From contig NC_068340.1 in NCBI RefSeq assembly GCF_014633365.1, positions 17,215,879 through 17,279,878 of the forward strand: 64,000 nt of DNA, in the 5' to 3' direction. A program made the translations under genes and the position numbers. The stretch comes from Diospyros lotus. Its lineage: Eukaryota > Streptophyta > Magnoliopsida > Ericales > Ebenaceae. Of this stretch, positions 35,161-47,488 are shown one piece after another; position 1 is the stretch's first letter; each line of letters begins with the position of its first letter. The notes under the pieces were generated by a model that was given only the letters and a program-made list of their open reading frames with translations, was not told the DNA's origin and did not search any database.

Positions 35161-35623
35161 AGTCTAAGAATCAACACATTATCATAACTTGATGACATGA
35201 CCATTATCCACTAGGTCAAGTGGTCAGTTATCGACGTCACATTTGATTAATCGTTCCCCAACGACCACCCACAGGTTTACTAGCAACATCTCATGTCATA
35301 TGATGCGTGACACACCATTTTTTCATCAGTATGCCTATACTGAACGAGATAGTAACCCCTATGGTAATCCATATTCGATTAATTGGAATTTAAGAGTAGT
35401 TTAAAATATTTTGTTATCAGAAAATCCTGTCATACAATTTTAACACTTTAAAAATAAGATTCTCATATAGAAGATTTAGAGACTCGTTCATATAATTGAT
35501 TAGAGAAAATATAAATAAAGAAAATTTTATCTTTTATTAATTTATATAAAAATACAATTAATATATTAAAATAAGTCAACTAAATATTATATAAATCTAA
35601 CATAAAGACACATGAAACTAATA

Positions 35624-38600
35624 ACCTCCAGCCACCTCTCGATGCTTTTGAAGTCAAGTGGTGGCTAATGCTTTTGCATTAGCCTTTACTTGTGTGCTCG
35701 CATTGCCGCTGCTTGCACTTCAATTGTCAATGGATCTCCAAACTCTGCAAGTTTAATTATTTAATTGTTTAATTGCCAAGGTTCACCCTTCACACATTAT
35801 TTAATTATTGTGAACTCCAATTGTCAAGCCTCATATTGATTTCCAAAGCTTGAATTGTTTATGAATTGCACGTAAATTGCTGCTTGTCGAGTGGCCACTC
35901 GGTTGGTCATGGCACTCGATTCTCCTTAGGTTCAGTGCTTCATGTTGGCCGCTTGATGCATTTGGATGCTCGTTTAAGTTGGATCGCGCACATTCTCATC
36001 CATGCTTCTCATGATTGAGTGGTGGTCATTTGGTATTCGATCACTGTTTTGTTTTTTCTTGTAATTCTTCCAATTAAATTAGTTTTTTACTCTTAATTTG
36101 TAAATTTTGACTAATCTAAACATGCACTCAACTCATAAATTTTGATCCGGATATGTCATTTGAGTTCGTTCTATATCTAAATTATCTGTTATTTATAGGG
36201 CATGTCAAAAACTTAGACTCAAACTAAGTTTTATTCGATGAAAACCAAATTGAAAGAATTAGGTTTACTTCAAATTTAAGTTCGCTTCCAATTAAACCTT
36301 TTTGTTTAAATTTGAGATTTGTTTTAATTGATGAAACCCAAATATGAAGAATTGGGTTTCAATTCGAACAAAGCCCTTTTGTTCAAATATTGGTTTCATT
36401 TGGATAAAAAAAAAACCCATAGTCAAACAATTGGGTTTCGATTCGAATGAATCCCTTTCGTTCAAATTTGAGTTTTATTCAAATCAAAGCAAACCATATT
36501 TAAAGAATTGGGTTTTCTAATTCAGACAAAACCCAAATCTAATCTATGTTTGGTTTATTGGGCCGTGGTGGTTGACATTTGATGATTGGCATCTTTCATC
36601 AACCACCATTAGTATTTTTTTATTTTTTGTTTTATTAATTATAGGGATATTCTAGGATTTTTAATAAAATTAATTGTTATTATTTAATAGTAGAGGGCAT
36701 TTGATTCAAGGTAACTAATCTCAAAGGGGTCAATACAATTTAAATAATCTTCAAAGGTGGTGCATGGAATTTATTTTTTTAATTATTGTATTTTTATATT
36801 TAAAAAAATATTTATATATCTATATACATGATTTAATTCGTCAACACTGAAAAACCTTATTTTCAACGGTATTAGGACTATGACCAGTTGATAAAGAGAG
36901 AAGAAAAGTGTGAGGGAAATGTTACAACGATGAAAAATGAAGATGACAAGCAACTACCCTTAGAAACGTCAATTTAAAAAATCATAAAAATGAATAATCT
37001 TTTTAGAGTAACTACAAAATAAGTCACCAAAGTGACAATCATGGCAACGAAAAAGATAATAATGGTGATAACAATGAGAACAAGGGGTGGGGATTAGAGA
37101 GTTTTGATGTAAATTTTAGACTTTTAGACTTATAAATTATATAATTTATATAAGTTCTTCTTTTATTTTTCAACTCTATGAAAAATTTTGGAAAACTCAG
37201 AACATGCCAACGGTAGTTTATCTAAAGTCGCAAGCCAAACAGGCTCTTAAAAGAGAGAGAGAGAGAGGAGGGTCTTCCAATGAATTCAATGCTGCTGGTT
37301 CACTTAAGGAACTTGATTAGTAAGAGAATCTATGGCTATGGCAATTGCAATTGGTAGTCTAAGGGCAGCCATGTTGGACTCATTCATGGCTATTGGCTAT
37401 TCCTACGGCGCCTAGGGGCCCTGCCGACAAAGAAGTTTTGTCTGCCCATAAATATACGTATTCATTGCCCATAATCTCATAAATTAATGTAGTTTAGAAA
37501 TAAAGGTGTATTTTGCTTACTGAGTTTTTTTTAAGATATTTTGTTTTTAATATTAAATATTATTATTAATTAGTAATAAGTGTATCGTATTTTAAAATAT
37601 TTTATTAATTAATAAAAATATTTAAATATTAAAAAATAAATTAAATACATTAAATATATCTTAACCACTGAATGAGCGTCGGGGACACTCGTAGTAAAAT
37701 TTATTAATAATCAATAAATAAGAAGCACTACCATATATGTTGACTAACAATAACAAAAAAATCAGTAAAATAGTGACTTTTGCTTCTAATTGAAAAGGGT
37801 ATGATTGAATTTTCACAGAATGGGTGTTACCCCCACTTAATTATTGTTTTATTTGTGAAGCTAGACATATGGGGATTTATAATCTAATAATAATAGTAGG
37901 GTTCAATCACACCTAGATATTATTGGAAAAATTCAACCACACTTTCGTAATAAAATAATCTTTGCACCTAAATTATATATATAACTCTAATTCAAATACT
38001 TGCATCAAAGTGACTTTCTTAATTGGGCACAGGGTAGCATTAGCAGTATCCTAACTATAAGTCTTTATGCTAGCCAAAAACAAGAGAAAGCAATGAGAAA
38101 ATGATTGTGTTACATGTATCGATGGGATGACAAATTTAATGATCAATTCAAACTTTATCTGATGATAAAATTTAATCAGACTTTATCGATCGAGATTCAT
38201 CACCGATTATCAAGATATCGTGAATAAAAGAAGTCTAAGTTTCATGAAGCCTGATCGAATCCGGATGAAGCCCGAGGCTTCATCTAGAGACGATAGCGAT
38301 GGTGATTCTGTAAATTAGATGAGGGCATTTTAGTCATTTGATATTTTCAATCATTCTTTCGATAACTCAATTATTTGTATAAGTAGTATTTTTTATTAAA
38401 AAAAAATAAATGAATGAATGAGAGCAGAGTCGTCCTCTTTTTGTGGGAGAGGTCAGTATCTAAGAAGCCACACAAATCTAATCTATGAAGAAGAAAGTGG
38501 CATTTGGGTCAAGCACCAGTTTGACAAGGAGGCCATGCATATATATATATATATATGGAAAATCACATCGTGGCGGTGGCATAGAATTAGGTCACCCATA

Positions 38601-40267
38601 ATTTGTTTTAATATATGGCAGTCATTATTACGTTGGTATAATTCGCAACAGTGACTACTACTCACCCATTAATTCTCTCTCACTTCATCCTTTATATATT
38701 TTCAAAATTACATTTCATTTTTCTACCTTAATGCATATATATAAATGAGAGCCATGCTATTATGTATCTACGTTTGTCAATTTTGATTAGGAATATTATG
38801 CGGTGGGGATCGAGCAAGCATTTATAAAAGATAAAACTTATTATCATTGAAAAAGTAAATAATAATTCGTCACGTATCTCTATTGTCAAGTAATAAGAAA
38901 ATGACGCGTAACTTTTATTTAATCTAGTTTCAAATAAATCTTATTTAGTTTAACTTCAGATCTAAAAGATTAATTTAAATTTAGTCCCCCATATCTAAAT
39001 TCACAAAGATTTGGTTTAGATATATAAATCCATTTCAATTTATATTTAAGACAAAGATTTCATTATTCAATAAGAATCAAAATAAATAATCTTGGAGAAA
39101 ATATTGAGAATTTAAATAAATCTTAAATATTTGATAACAATGAAATTTGAAAATCTTAAAAAAATTTCGAGAATCTCAACAAATTTCGAGAATAGTTCCA
39201 AAAGTCATGTCTTTTTCAATCTTTACGAAAGGGATCTCTATATGTAAAATCAATGGATTACAAGTTCATCATATTCTTCTAGATTTGATCACTTACCTAA
39301 GAGCTGTGGAGGCCATATTAGAGTACCTAATATCGTCTCATTCTGTTGCAAGTACATTTGCTAAGGAGTCAATCTTGATGGTGTAGATCCAACATTTTTG
39401 TCTTCAAAATAGTACTTGGTGATCAGTTCTTTTATTCAATCATTAATAATTTATTTATGAGTTAATAACATCTAAATTCATTTGAATATTAATGTATTTT
39501 GATAATTAATGTTATATTATTATGAGATTAAAATTTTAAATAAAAATAACATTTTTAATATATTTTGATCATTTACAAATTAACGTTCAGGTTTGCATTA
39601 GGGGCTGGAAATACTGTCCCACCACATTTTAAAATTAGTCCTCCAACTGAATTTGAGTTTTTTTTTTTTTTTTCAAATCGAAATTAAAACTTAAATTGAT
39701 AAAAAAAAAAAAAAAAATCCGTTTTGACTATGATGGGTTCATTGGAATACAAATCATTCCTAATTTTGAATAATACCTTTACGTAAAACTTCTATTTATA
39801 TGTACAAAAATCTTTTTTTTTTTAAAGAAAGGTCAGAATTTTAGGGTTTACTACCTAATCTCCCTATTAAATTACTCATCTAATCTAAAAGTCTAAATTG
39901 ATACATCAACGGAATTAAATTTATTTTTAATATGTCCCACAGTACTCATGAATATGTACTTTGTTCTCAACACCACCTAATAATCCATGCACGCGCTTCG
40001 ATGACCCAACCGTGTACTAACTCTTGTGATTTATACTTTTACACCAACCAAACTAACTTATGGGATTATACATATGTATATATTTTGGCGAACATATGAT
40101 TCTTTTTCTCTTGTTCTTAATTTAAAGATTACAAGGTAGGCAAAGGTCTGCAAGCAAGCATCGATGAAATTTATCTCTTCAATTAATTATTACAGTTCTT
40201 CCGAGTAATTCATGAGGTTTAAAAAGATTCGTAGAGTTGTGAATTTTGTGTAAGATCATGAGCCGGC
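35624..40267. other. Non-coding DNA upstream of the window's LBD gene end
   Basis: Contains a degenerate repeat of about 80 bp (36225-36540), a short GA run (37252-37267), an (AT)n microsatellite (38539-38558) and poly-T/poly-A tracts at 39660-39675 and 39701-39718. No ORF has protein-like composition. It is lower in recognisable TE content than the rest of the window and includes the 3' flank of the LBD gene. Confidence 0.55.
36225..36540. repeat. Degenerate tandem repeat, about 80 bp, four copies
   Basis: GAATTGGGTTTC-like starts at about 36256, 36348, 36430 and 36508, each followed by AATTCGAA and TTTGTTCAAAT-type blocks. Spacing is 78-92 bp. Confidence 0.65.
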
Positions 40268-41343
40268 TCATGTCCAAAGAGGTTCCCAAGCCTGGGCAAA
40301 ACTGGTATCATCAAAGGAGAAGCCTGCAACATCACAGCCACTGCCAGCCGGCTGTTCGTAGTAGGCTTGTTCTTGATCATCCGATACTGGAGAGTTGCCG
40401 CTGCAAATAAAAGCGAGCAAATTAGCATGCTGCCATTGCATGTTAGCAAGTTCGGCTTGTGTCCTGGCCAACTCCGCTTGAAGCTCGCTAACTTGCTGCT
40501 GGAGATGGCATATGGCGCCGGCGGAGCCGTACACCGGATCTCTGATCCTCGCATTCGCTTCGTACACCATGCTGCTCACTGCGTCGGCTCTCTTCGACTC
40601 CGGCAGCTCCTGCAGGAAATTAATTAAGAGTTGGATCGCAGTTGATATATATAGTTATATAATATTAATAATTACTAATTAACTACGTAAAATTTGTTAA
40701 TTAATTAAGTCGATTTTTGAAATATAGTGATGCATTAGCTAGGGTTCACTCAACCATGCCATGCATTTTGAATGCCACGAGATAACATTTATTTAGAGCA
40801 TCTGCGGCGGAGGAGATTACATTTATTAATTACTTTTTTTTATTTTAATTAATTAGGTGTGGAAGGCCAGCTTTGACCAATCAGGGCAATTTGTCCCCAA
40901 AAGTGACTTGAAAAGACAATCCAGTTTACATTGATTCAGATGATCATCAAGCGAGTGTGAACTCATCATCAATTAACGATGAATGACCAGTTAATTAACA
41001 ACACAAAAGAGAGATGAGTTAATTAAATAATTAAATTAATTACCTGCAAAAACTTGATGATGTTGCTCGCGCCGAAGACTCTGTGAGCAATGGTGAACCT
41101 GAGAGGATCAGTAGGCGGGAAGTAGGGCGCCAAAACGCACTTGTCGACGCAACGCCGCCGGAGGATCTTGCACGCCGCGCAAGGGCTTTGAATCGCCGCC
41201 AGTACTGGCGGTCTTGGAACACCGCCGCCTTGCGGATCGGCCAGCGGTGTCGTCGACGGAGCTGAAGATGAAGAAGATGTCGACGGAGTTATTAATGTCG
41301 ACAATGGATGAACGGTGCTGCTTGATGTGGACATGCCGATCAA
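40268..41343 (-). CDS. LOB domain-containing protein, LBD1/LBD11-like (two exons)
   Basis: A plant-specific nuclear DNA-binding transcription regulator of the LBD/AS2 family. Exon 1 is 41343-41044 and exon 2 is 40609-40268; splice sites are CAG|GTA and TGCAG|GAG, phase 0, giving 213 aa. The LOB zinc-finger-like motif CX2CX6CX3C is C55, C58, C65, C69. The GAS block runs from F90-G-A-S93 to D124-P-V-Y127. A full leucine-zipper-like LX6LX3LX6L is L136, L143, L147, L154, which makes it class I. The N-terminus is serine/threonine-rich; the C-terminus is acidic and aromatic with no known domain. ATG 41343 is the first in frame, and M4 is a possible alternative. The wording of the domain is closest to LBD1/LBD11, genes linked in model plants to vascular and cambial growth; that assignment is from memory. 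No disabling change is seen. Confidence 0.92.
40610..41043 (-). other. Intron of LBD gene, 434 bp
   Basis: GT...AG intron, AT-rich, interrupting the LOB domain after residue Q100 between the GAS start and the rest of the block. This is the usual intron position of class I LBD genes. It carries no recognisable transposon. Confidence 0.88.
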
Positions 41344-41350
41344 TCAAGAA

Positions 41351-41423
41351 GCAGCCGAGAGAGAGAGAGAGAGAGACAAGGGAAGGAAGAACGTGAAACG
41401 AGTGAGAGAGAGAGAGAGAGAGC
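41351..41423 (-). repeat. GA/CT tracts in the 5' leader of the LBD gene
   Basis: Two (GA)n runs (41355-41377 and 41403-41423), read as (CT)n on the gene strand, lie between the TATA-like box and ATG. CT-rich leaders are common in plant genes. They cause the Arg/Glu-repeat ORFs on the plus strand. Confidence 0.85.
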
Positions 41424-41483
41424 GGGGAAGGAAGAAGAAACGAGTTAGGCGTGGGTTTGTCAGAGGACGCAAGCAGGCAGAGG

Positions 41484-41492
41484 CTTTATATA
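41484..41492 (-). promoter_or_regulatory. Predicted TATA box of LBD gene
   Basis: Minus-strand TATATAAAG, about 140 bp upstream of the ATG, at a plausible distance for a CT-rich leader of roughly 110 bp. Confidence 0.65.
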
Positions 41493-41529
41493 GAATGTGG
41501 GGGCCAGTAACGACATTCCACCGCCATTC

Positions 41530-43549
41530 CACGTTCGGGAACTACAACTAGAAAATTTCACTTCAGATCCTCAATATTTTTCCAATACTTTTTTAAAAAA
41601 AATATTTAATATTAATTTATTACAGTAATATGACATGACAATTTATTAATATTTTATTACACATCCATGAAATGAGTACATAGATATAGCGGCGGCGGCA
41701 GCAGCAGCAGCATTGGCATATATGTTGGCCGGGAAGTTTCGAAAATGCGGACAAGTTCGCCGGAACGAAACAAAAATTAAGGTCGCAAATCGAGTGGCTG
41801 GAACCCAGCGGTAACGATAACTCTTGACAGTAACACATCCCTCGCTCCTTTATCTAATATTTTTCTTATGGTTATAAATTTTATTTATTATAATTATAAT
41901 AATAGTGAAAATTTATTAGTATTGATACGAATATTAATTTGTTATATATTATATTCTTGTTGACTTGTATTATTTTGTTTTTAACTTTTAACATTTACAA
42001 GCAAAGCTTTTAAATTAAAACATAATTTGCACAAATAAAGGAAAGATAATCTCTTTCTTTACCTTTTTATTTTTATTTCATTCTATTTTTGTAATTTGAA
42101 AGATTATGAATGACAATGTTACGGGCAGGCAGGCAGGCAATTTTCATTTCATTCTATTTGTGCTGTTTTTAATTATTTGAATTAGGAAAATTAAATTTTA
42201 TTTAATCTTGCGGTGAAAATGGCTGAAATGGAAATATAATTAATTTTCATTTTTTGTTTCCAAATTATAGAAATTAGTGAATTGGAAAGAAAATCAAAAC
42301 ATATTTGATTAACAAAAAATATATATATATGTTTCACAATATCAACTCAAAAGATCAAAATTTAATTTGAAGGCCAAAAAATATTCAACTCAAGAGATTC
42401 TAATCAAATTTAGACTTAGAACCAATTACGAAACACTTTTAAGTAAAGATTAGCCATTGGGTCTTCATCCAATTGTGTCACGTGACATTATTGTAGTCGT
42501 TCATCAAACTTACATTTGATTGTTCATGTGACACGAGAAGAACTTTTCACCAATCCATAATGTGTTTATATAAAAATATAAATTTTAAGAGTTAAAGTAC
42601 TAAATTAATTATATTAATTGTTGCATTATTACCTTTGTTTCTCCAACCTATTGGTCCTAGTGAGTTCGTACTATATTATTTTAGGAATTATATTATATTT
42701 TAATACTTTATTCATGAATTATATTTGATTCTACTCTTTGTTGAGATTTGTACTCATAATTTAATATTTTAAATTGGAAATTAAATTTCTATATTTTATT
42801 AAATTCTAACCTATAAATGCGCTTTTCACTTTGACATTCCCTGCAGACAATGCCCATTGCATACTTCCATTCCAAATTTCAAATTCCAGATAACGGGGAC
42901 GGGCGCCGACGCCGACAGTTTTATGTCGGGAAGACGACTGGCCAATGAGGAGCTGCCGCGACTGAGGCAAATGGCAACGGCCTGCTCTCACTTTCAATGC
43001 CACCGCCTACTACAACGACCTGAAAACGTGGTCACTAATCGACTCACCGATTAAGATTTGGGCGTAGATATTATTACTACTCCGATATCTCCCCCACCTC
43101 ATTTTCTCTTTTCTTTGGATGCTTAATGAGAAATTAAAGAAATTTTGCTTTTATTCAAGAGCTTATATAAAAGTTAAAAGGAATTAAATAGTTATAATAT
43201 TAAATTTTTAATATAATTCTTGTGTTCTACATTGTGATGCAAAGGATAAGAAAATTAAAAAAAATATTTTTTAATTAAAAAGACTTTATATCCCCTCTCT
43301 TATACCCTTGATTCGAGATCACAAAATTTTGGAGGATGGTGAGAAAATGAAAGGATTTGAGTATCCTTTGACCTTCTTCTCATTTTTTTTAAATATATTT
43401 TTAAAAAAAATATTATTTTCTTTCTCTTTCTGAGCCTTTCTCTATTCTCTTGAGCTCTCCTTGCTTCTGCCTTATCCCTTGTGTGATTCTCAGAAGTAAT
43501 TTCAAAGATAATAATTTGTGTGTCTTTGCCTTATCCCTTGTGTGATTCT
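41530..43549. other. Upstream region of LBD gene, no gene seen
   Basis: Non-coding, with a short GCAGGCAGGCAGGCA run (42126-42140) and a moderate-GC patch at 42890-43030 whose ORFs on both strands are not protein-like. A perfect two-copy 59-bp repeat lies at its right edge. No bounded transposon found. Confidence 0.55.
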
Positions 43550-43586
43550 CAGAAGTAATTTCAAAGATAATAATTTGTGTGTCTTT
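43469..43586 (+). repeat. 59-bp tandem duplication
   Basis: Units 43469-43527 and 43528-43586 begin GCCTTATCCC and are identical by eye, so the duplication is recent. It lies at the left edge of the gypsy derivative. Confidence 0.95.
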
Positions 43587-44189
43587 AATGGGAATACTCT
43601 GCAAGAGTCTCTAGGAGACTTCTGGGTCTCCCAAAGCTTCTTTCATCTTTTTTGCAAGATTGCTTAGTTGAAGGGTTTTCAAAAGACTTAGAGGTGTCCT
43701 CGAGTCTCTTCAACATATTTCTTTTGCCTTTTTGGGATTTTTTTTTTGGATTCCTTTGGGCCTAGGCTTTTTTTTTTTTTGGCTTTTTTGACCTTCATAA
43801 TTGGATCAATATATATTCACTGGGTGGATCTTTTTGTCCCAAGTTTTTTTTTTCCCTTAGAATCTCTCGCTAGCTTTCCTTGAGATTTTCGTCTAGGTCT
43901 CTTATTGGGTGTATTTTACTAGGCTTTAGTCTATATACACATCAATTGCTCTTCATTCTTTTCTTTGGGTTTTTGGGAAAGAAGAATAGCTGTCAGCTTT
44001 TTGTTGGATAATCGTGTGCATCTAGGACAAGTCCTTGGTCCTTCAAACCATTGGTTCAATATACATGCAAGTGACCCCTAGACGTCTTTAATAGATCTTT
44101 ATGCTCCTTTGTGTATGTCTAGGGTCACATCTTTGGTTTGTCAACACAAGAGACCTCTAAGCACCTTAACGAATTTTCATCACGCTAGC

Positions 44190-44800
44190 TTATTGTCACG
44201 CTTTTGCATTTTGGTTTTAAACCATTCTCATGCTTTTGCATTTGGTTTTAGACTGTTCTCACATTTTTATACTTCGATTTTATATCATTCTCACACTTAT
44301 GCATTTTCGAGTTTAGACTTTCTCAAACCTTTGCGATTCAATTTTAAAATGTTCTCACACTTTTGTATTTTCAATTTTAAACCATTCTCACGCCTTTGTG
44401 CTTTGACTTTTGACCGTTCTCATGCTTTTAAGCTTCAATTTTAAATCACTCTCACGCTGTTATGTTTTTGATTTTTTGGATGATATTCCCTAGATCATTC
44501 TCATGCTTTTATCGCTTTTGATTTTGGGTTATGCAAGATCATTCTCACGCTTTTGTGTTTCAGTTTAGACCATTCTCATACTTTTTATGCTTTTAATGCT
44601 AGGTTTTCCCTCTATCATTCTCATAATGTTTTGTGTTTTTGATTCTAGGCCTTTGAAGGTAATGGACCCTAGATCATTCTCACTCTTTTGTGTTTTCAGT
44701 TTTAATCTCGTCTCATGCATTTTATGCTTCTAATTATAGGTTTACCCATCTATCTTTTTATTCTTCTTAGCAAACCCTAAGTTGTTCTTGTGCATTTTTT
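44190..44800. repeat. Degenerate minisatellite, about 35-50 bp, about 14 units
   Basis: Units contain CATTCTCACGCTTTTG or CGTTCTCATGCTTTT followed by a variable TTTTAATTTTAAAC-like part. They recur through about 600 bp between the left LTR copy and the gag remnant. The 111-codon ORF here is this repeat translated. Confidence 0.8.
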
Positions 44801-44909
44801 TGCTTCTGGTGCCAGGTTTGCTACTTCACCAAGATTTTGGTCTTTTTCATGCATTCATTTCCCTGAGAAACAAAATGCACAATAAACTGCAATAGGGTAA
44901 AAGTTTTTT

Positions 44910-46090
44910 TTATTTAAGCATTATATATTGAAGGGTAAACGTATAACTCATTAGTATTTCAATTTTTTGTCTTTTAATACTTCCATGTAGCATTTGCAAG
45001 TATAAGTGTTTCCACAATTTTATTCGTGGACTTTTGAATTGTGCTCCCCAATTTTTACTCATCAAGGTATTCTTTTTGCATAAGGTCATACCCTTGTCCT
45101 CAAAGTAATTTGTCAAGGCCTCAATGTCCATAAATCTTTTTCGTTTCTCTTCTCTAATCAAAACCTCTATTTTATTCATCAATTTGCGACATTTGTCAAT
45201 GAAATGACCATGAGTACCCTGGAATTATCAGAAAGCATCCATTTTTCTCCCCATAGGCTTGTTAATCTACTTGGGGAATTCGATAAGGCTCAATCCTTCA
45301 ATTGCTAGCAAAATAATGGAGCATGACTCTATGAGTGAGTATAGTTCTTGAATTGGAGCTAGGGAGGGTTGTCAAACTTTTTTTGGCTTTCTCCTTTCTC
45401 TAGGTTGTCCCTTCATCAGGGTCTCTTTCATTTCTATTCTTATCTCTTTTTTAATTTCCTCTTATTATTTACATTGCTTTAGCTTGTAGAATGTACTTGT
45501 TAGCTCAAGCAAACAAGTCTACCAAAGATTGAGGTTGATCTGGAGGTAGAGATTCTTGTAGTGGTATAGATTTCATCCCTTGGAGCATCTCAGTTGTTTT
45601 CATACCCATTTGCAAGTCTTGTATTTCCAATGTTGCATTTCTAAAATGATCAACATATTATCTGAGAGTTTCTTTACCACTTTGTTAGATGCTAAACATA
45701 TATGTAGCATCTTTCTTTCTATGCTTATTAATAATGAAGCCATTAATGAACTCCCTTCTTAGTTACTCAAAAGATAAGATAGACGTTTCGATTAAACTAT
45801 AAGATAAACTTTTCGATCAAATTATAAAATCATGTGCACGTCTAGCCAATCAGAGTCAAAGAGAAAGCTCAACACATGATAGCATTCTCCTAATCATGTA
45901 GTAATATCACAGATTGATAGTTTTGAATGTGATTGAGGGGATCGCTTTTTCTTGAGTAAATAGGAAGTTGGGGCATCTTAAATTTAGGAAGAAGGGGTTT
46001 ATCTATGATTTAAAGAGTAAAGGGAATCTTTCTCTTATGTCGATTCTCTTGTATGGGTATTAACTTTTTTTTTTCCCTAACACTTAATCA
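44910..46090 (-). pseudogene. Ty3/gypsy gag pseudogene
   Basis: On the minus strand, from about 45990 leftward, DPLNHIQNYQSVILLHD and CAFSLTLIG-type phrases match the Retrotrans_gag domain. The usual downstream helical region follows at 45830-45480 with many stops. A histidine/cysteine-bearing segment (HGHFIDKCRKLMNKIE) near 45175-45215 corresponds to the nucleic-acid-binding end, and the 90-codon ORF at 44910-45182 is its tail. No protease or RT follows before the minisatellite. It is interrupted by many stops and is not functional. Confidence 0.7.
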
Positions 46091-46099
46091 TTTTCTTCA

Positions 46100-46879
46100 T
46101 CTTTACAGCTTTGTGATTACTGAAAATAGATTTGTTGTCCATTTTGGATTGATGCCTTAGTGGGACCACAATTATGTTTTCTATGATTTCCTAGAATTTT
46201 TTCTCACAAAGTTGGGTCATCCAAACTTTATTTTGGACTAGAACTTCACGCAATCTTTCTTGTTGCTCTGGGAGGCTTTCTTACATTTCTCTTTTTCGGC
46301 CAACTTCCAGGGGAGGGCCCTGTGGGAGACTCTCTCACACCTCTCTTGCAACAAGCCTCTAGAGGAGGGCCTTACGGGAGACTCTCTTACAAGGTTTCTA
46401 CTAGTGGCTCACCTGTTACATAATTCTAGAGAATGGGTGGAAGTGGAGTCTATAAGAGTGCATTATAGAGAAAGGTTTCCATCTCTTAAAGAGCCTTGGT
46501 GCTTTCTTTGTACTGTCATTGCAACACTTCATGCTCATTTAGAGGAATAGTTTGAGGAACTGTCTTAAAGTCTCTAGGAGCCTTTGTTAAAAGGGTCTCT
46601 TGGAGTTTTTTAGGACTGTTGACATCATGACCTTTCTCGCTATTTTTGTTTAGGGTGGCCTAAGGTCTTGTACAAACCTTTTTTAGTTTTTCAAACTTTT
46701 CAATCAATTTCCACTGACAACACTATTTTTGTTTTCTAAATACAACAATAAATTTATTTATCAAAAAATTTATTTTTCGACCATCTAAATTCTATAAGAT
46801 ATAAACCGATAAGAGGGTACATGGCATTCCCTGTGCAAACATTCTAATGCTTAAGTTAAACCCTCGAGATGACAAAGTA
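46100..46879. other. Interior of gypsy derivative, unassigned
   Basis: No domain recognised. Phrases AGGGCCYTRYGGGAGACTCTC occur twice (46314-46335 and 46365-46385). The 96-codon plus-strand ORF overlapping them is on the opposite strand to gag and has no recognisable domain. Confidence 0.4.
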
Positions 46880-47488
46880 TTATTATAGAAGTCTTGAACT
46901 AGTGTTAGAGATATACTTTTTTTAGGTTGAGAGACTTTTTATTTATAAGGGAGGTTAGAAGTTTGTGATAAGCATCTCTAGTATTAACTAGGATTTAGGA
47001 GGCATTTTTGAAGGTAATAGTTTACATGTCTTTAATGGAAATACCCCACGAGAGAGTCTCTAAGAGACTTCTGGGTCTCTTGGAGCTTCTTTCTTCATTT
47101 TTGTGGGATTACTTAGTAGAATAGTCTTTGGGAGACCTCTAAGTCTCATGGGGCCTCTTTTGGTAGCTTTTTGTGTGTGTGTGTGTCTGCACCCCTTTTA
47201 GGCTTTCATTTCCTTTTTGGGCTTAGGATTTTTAGTAGTGGCCTTAACTTTTGTGGGTTTCGTGATCGAGTTAATGTATATGAAGGGAATCACTAGTACT
47301 ATGGTATAAACAAAAATAAATTTTACTATGTATCAGATACCCGTAATGGAATATAATATACACCCCATACATAACTTGGGTATTTAAACAATACGCATGC
47401 TTAATAATTGAATATATAAATAAATCTCACACCTACTGTCTAATGTAAGGTTGGGGTACATAAACTATTTCTGTATTGAGACCGTGTT

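Larger units (their letters stand above)
28557..35623 (-). mobile_element. copia LTR (copy A1), outer layer of a four-deep nest
   Basis: Matches 47281-51310 from TGAAGGGAATTACTAG through to ACTAATA (ACTAACA in the partner). The reverse complement of the family begins TGTTAGTGT and ends TTCCCTTCA, as plant copia LTRs do; minus orientation is inferred from that. Without inserts it is about 1.77 kb. It is interrupted by a gypsy-type LTR (29687-34788) and a hAT-type MITE (34974-35160). Flanking pentamers GGCTA (left) and ACCTC (right) do not match, so no TSD supports it as a simple insertion. Confidence 0.75.

Noticed and set aside
38418..38654. 78-codon ORF near an AT microsatellite
   Set aside because: Includes translated (AT)n and has no recognisable domain; composition not protein-like.
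40367..40627. 86-codon plus-strand ORF
   Set aside because: It is the antisense of LBD exon 2; the minus-strand frame carries the conserved domain.
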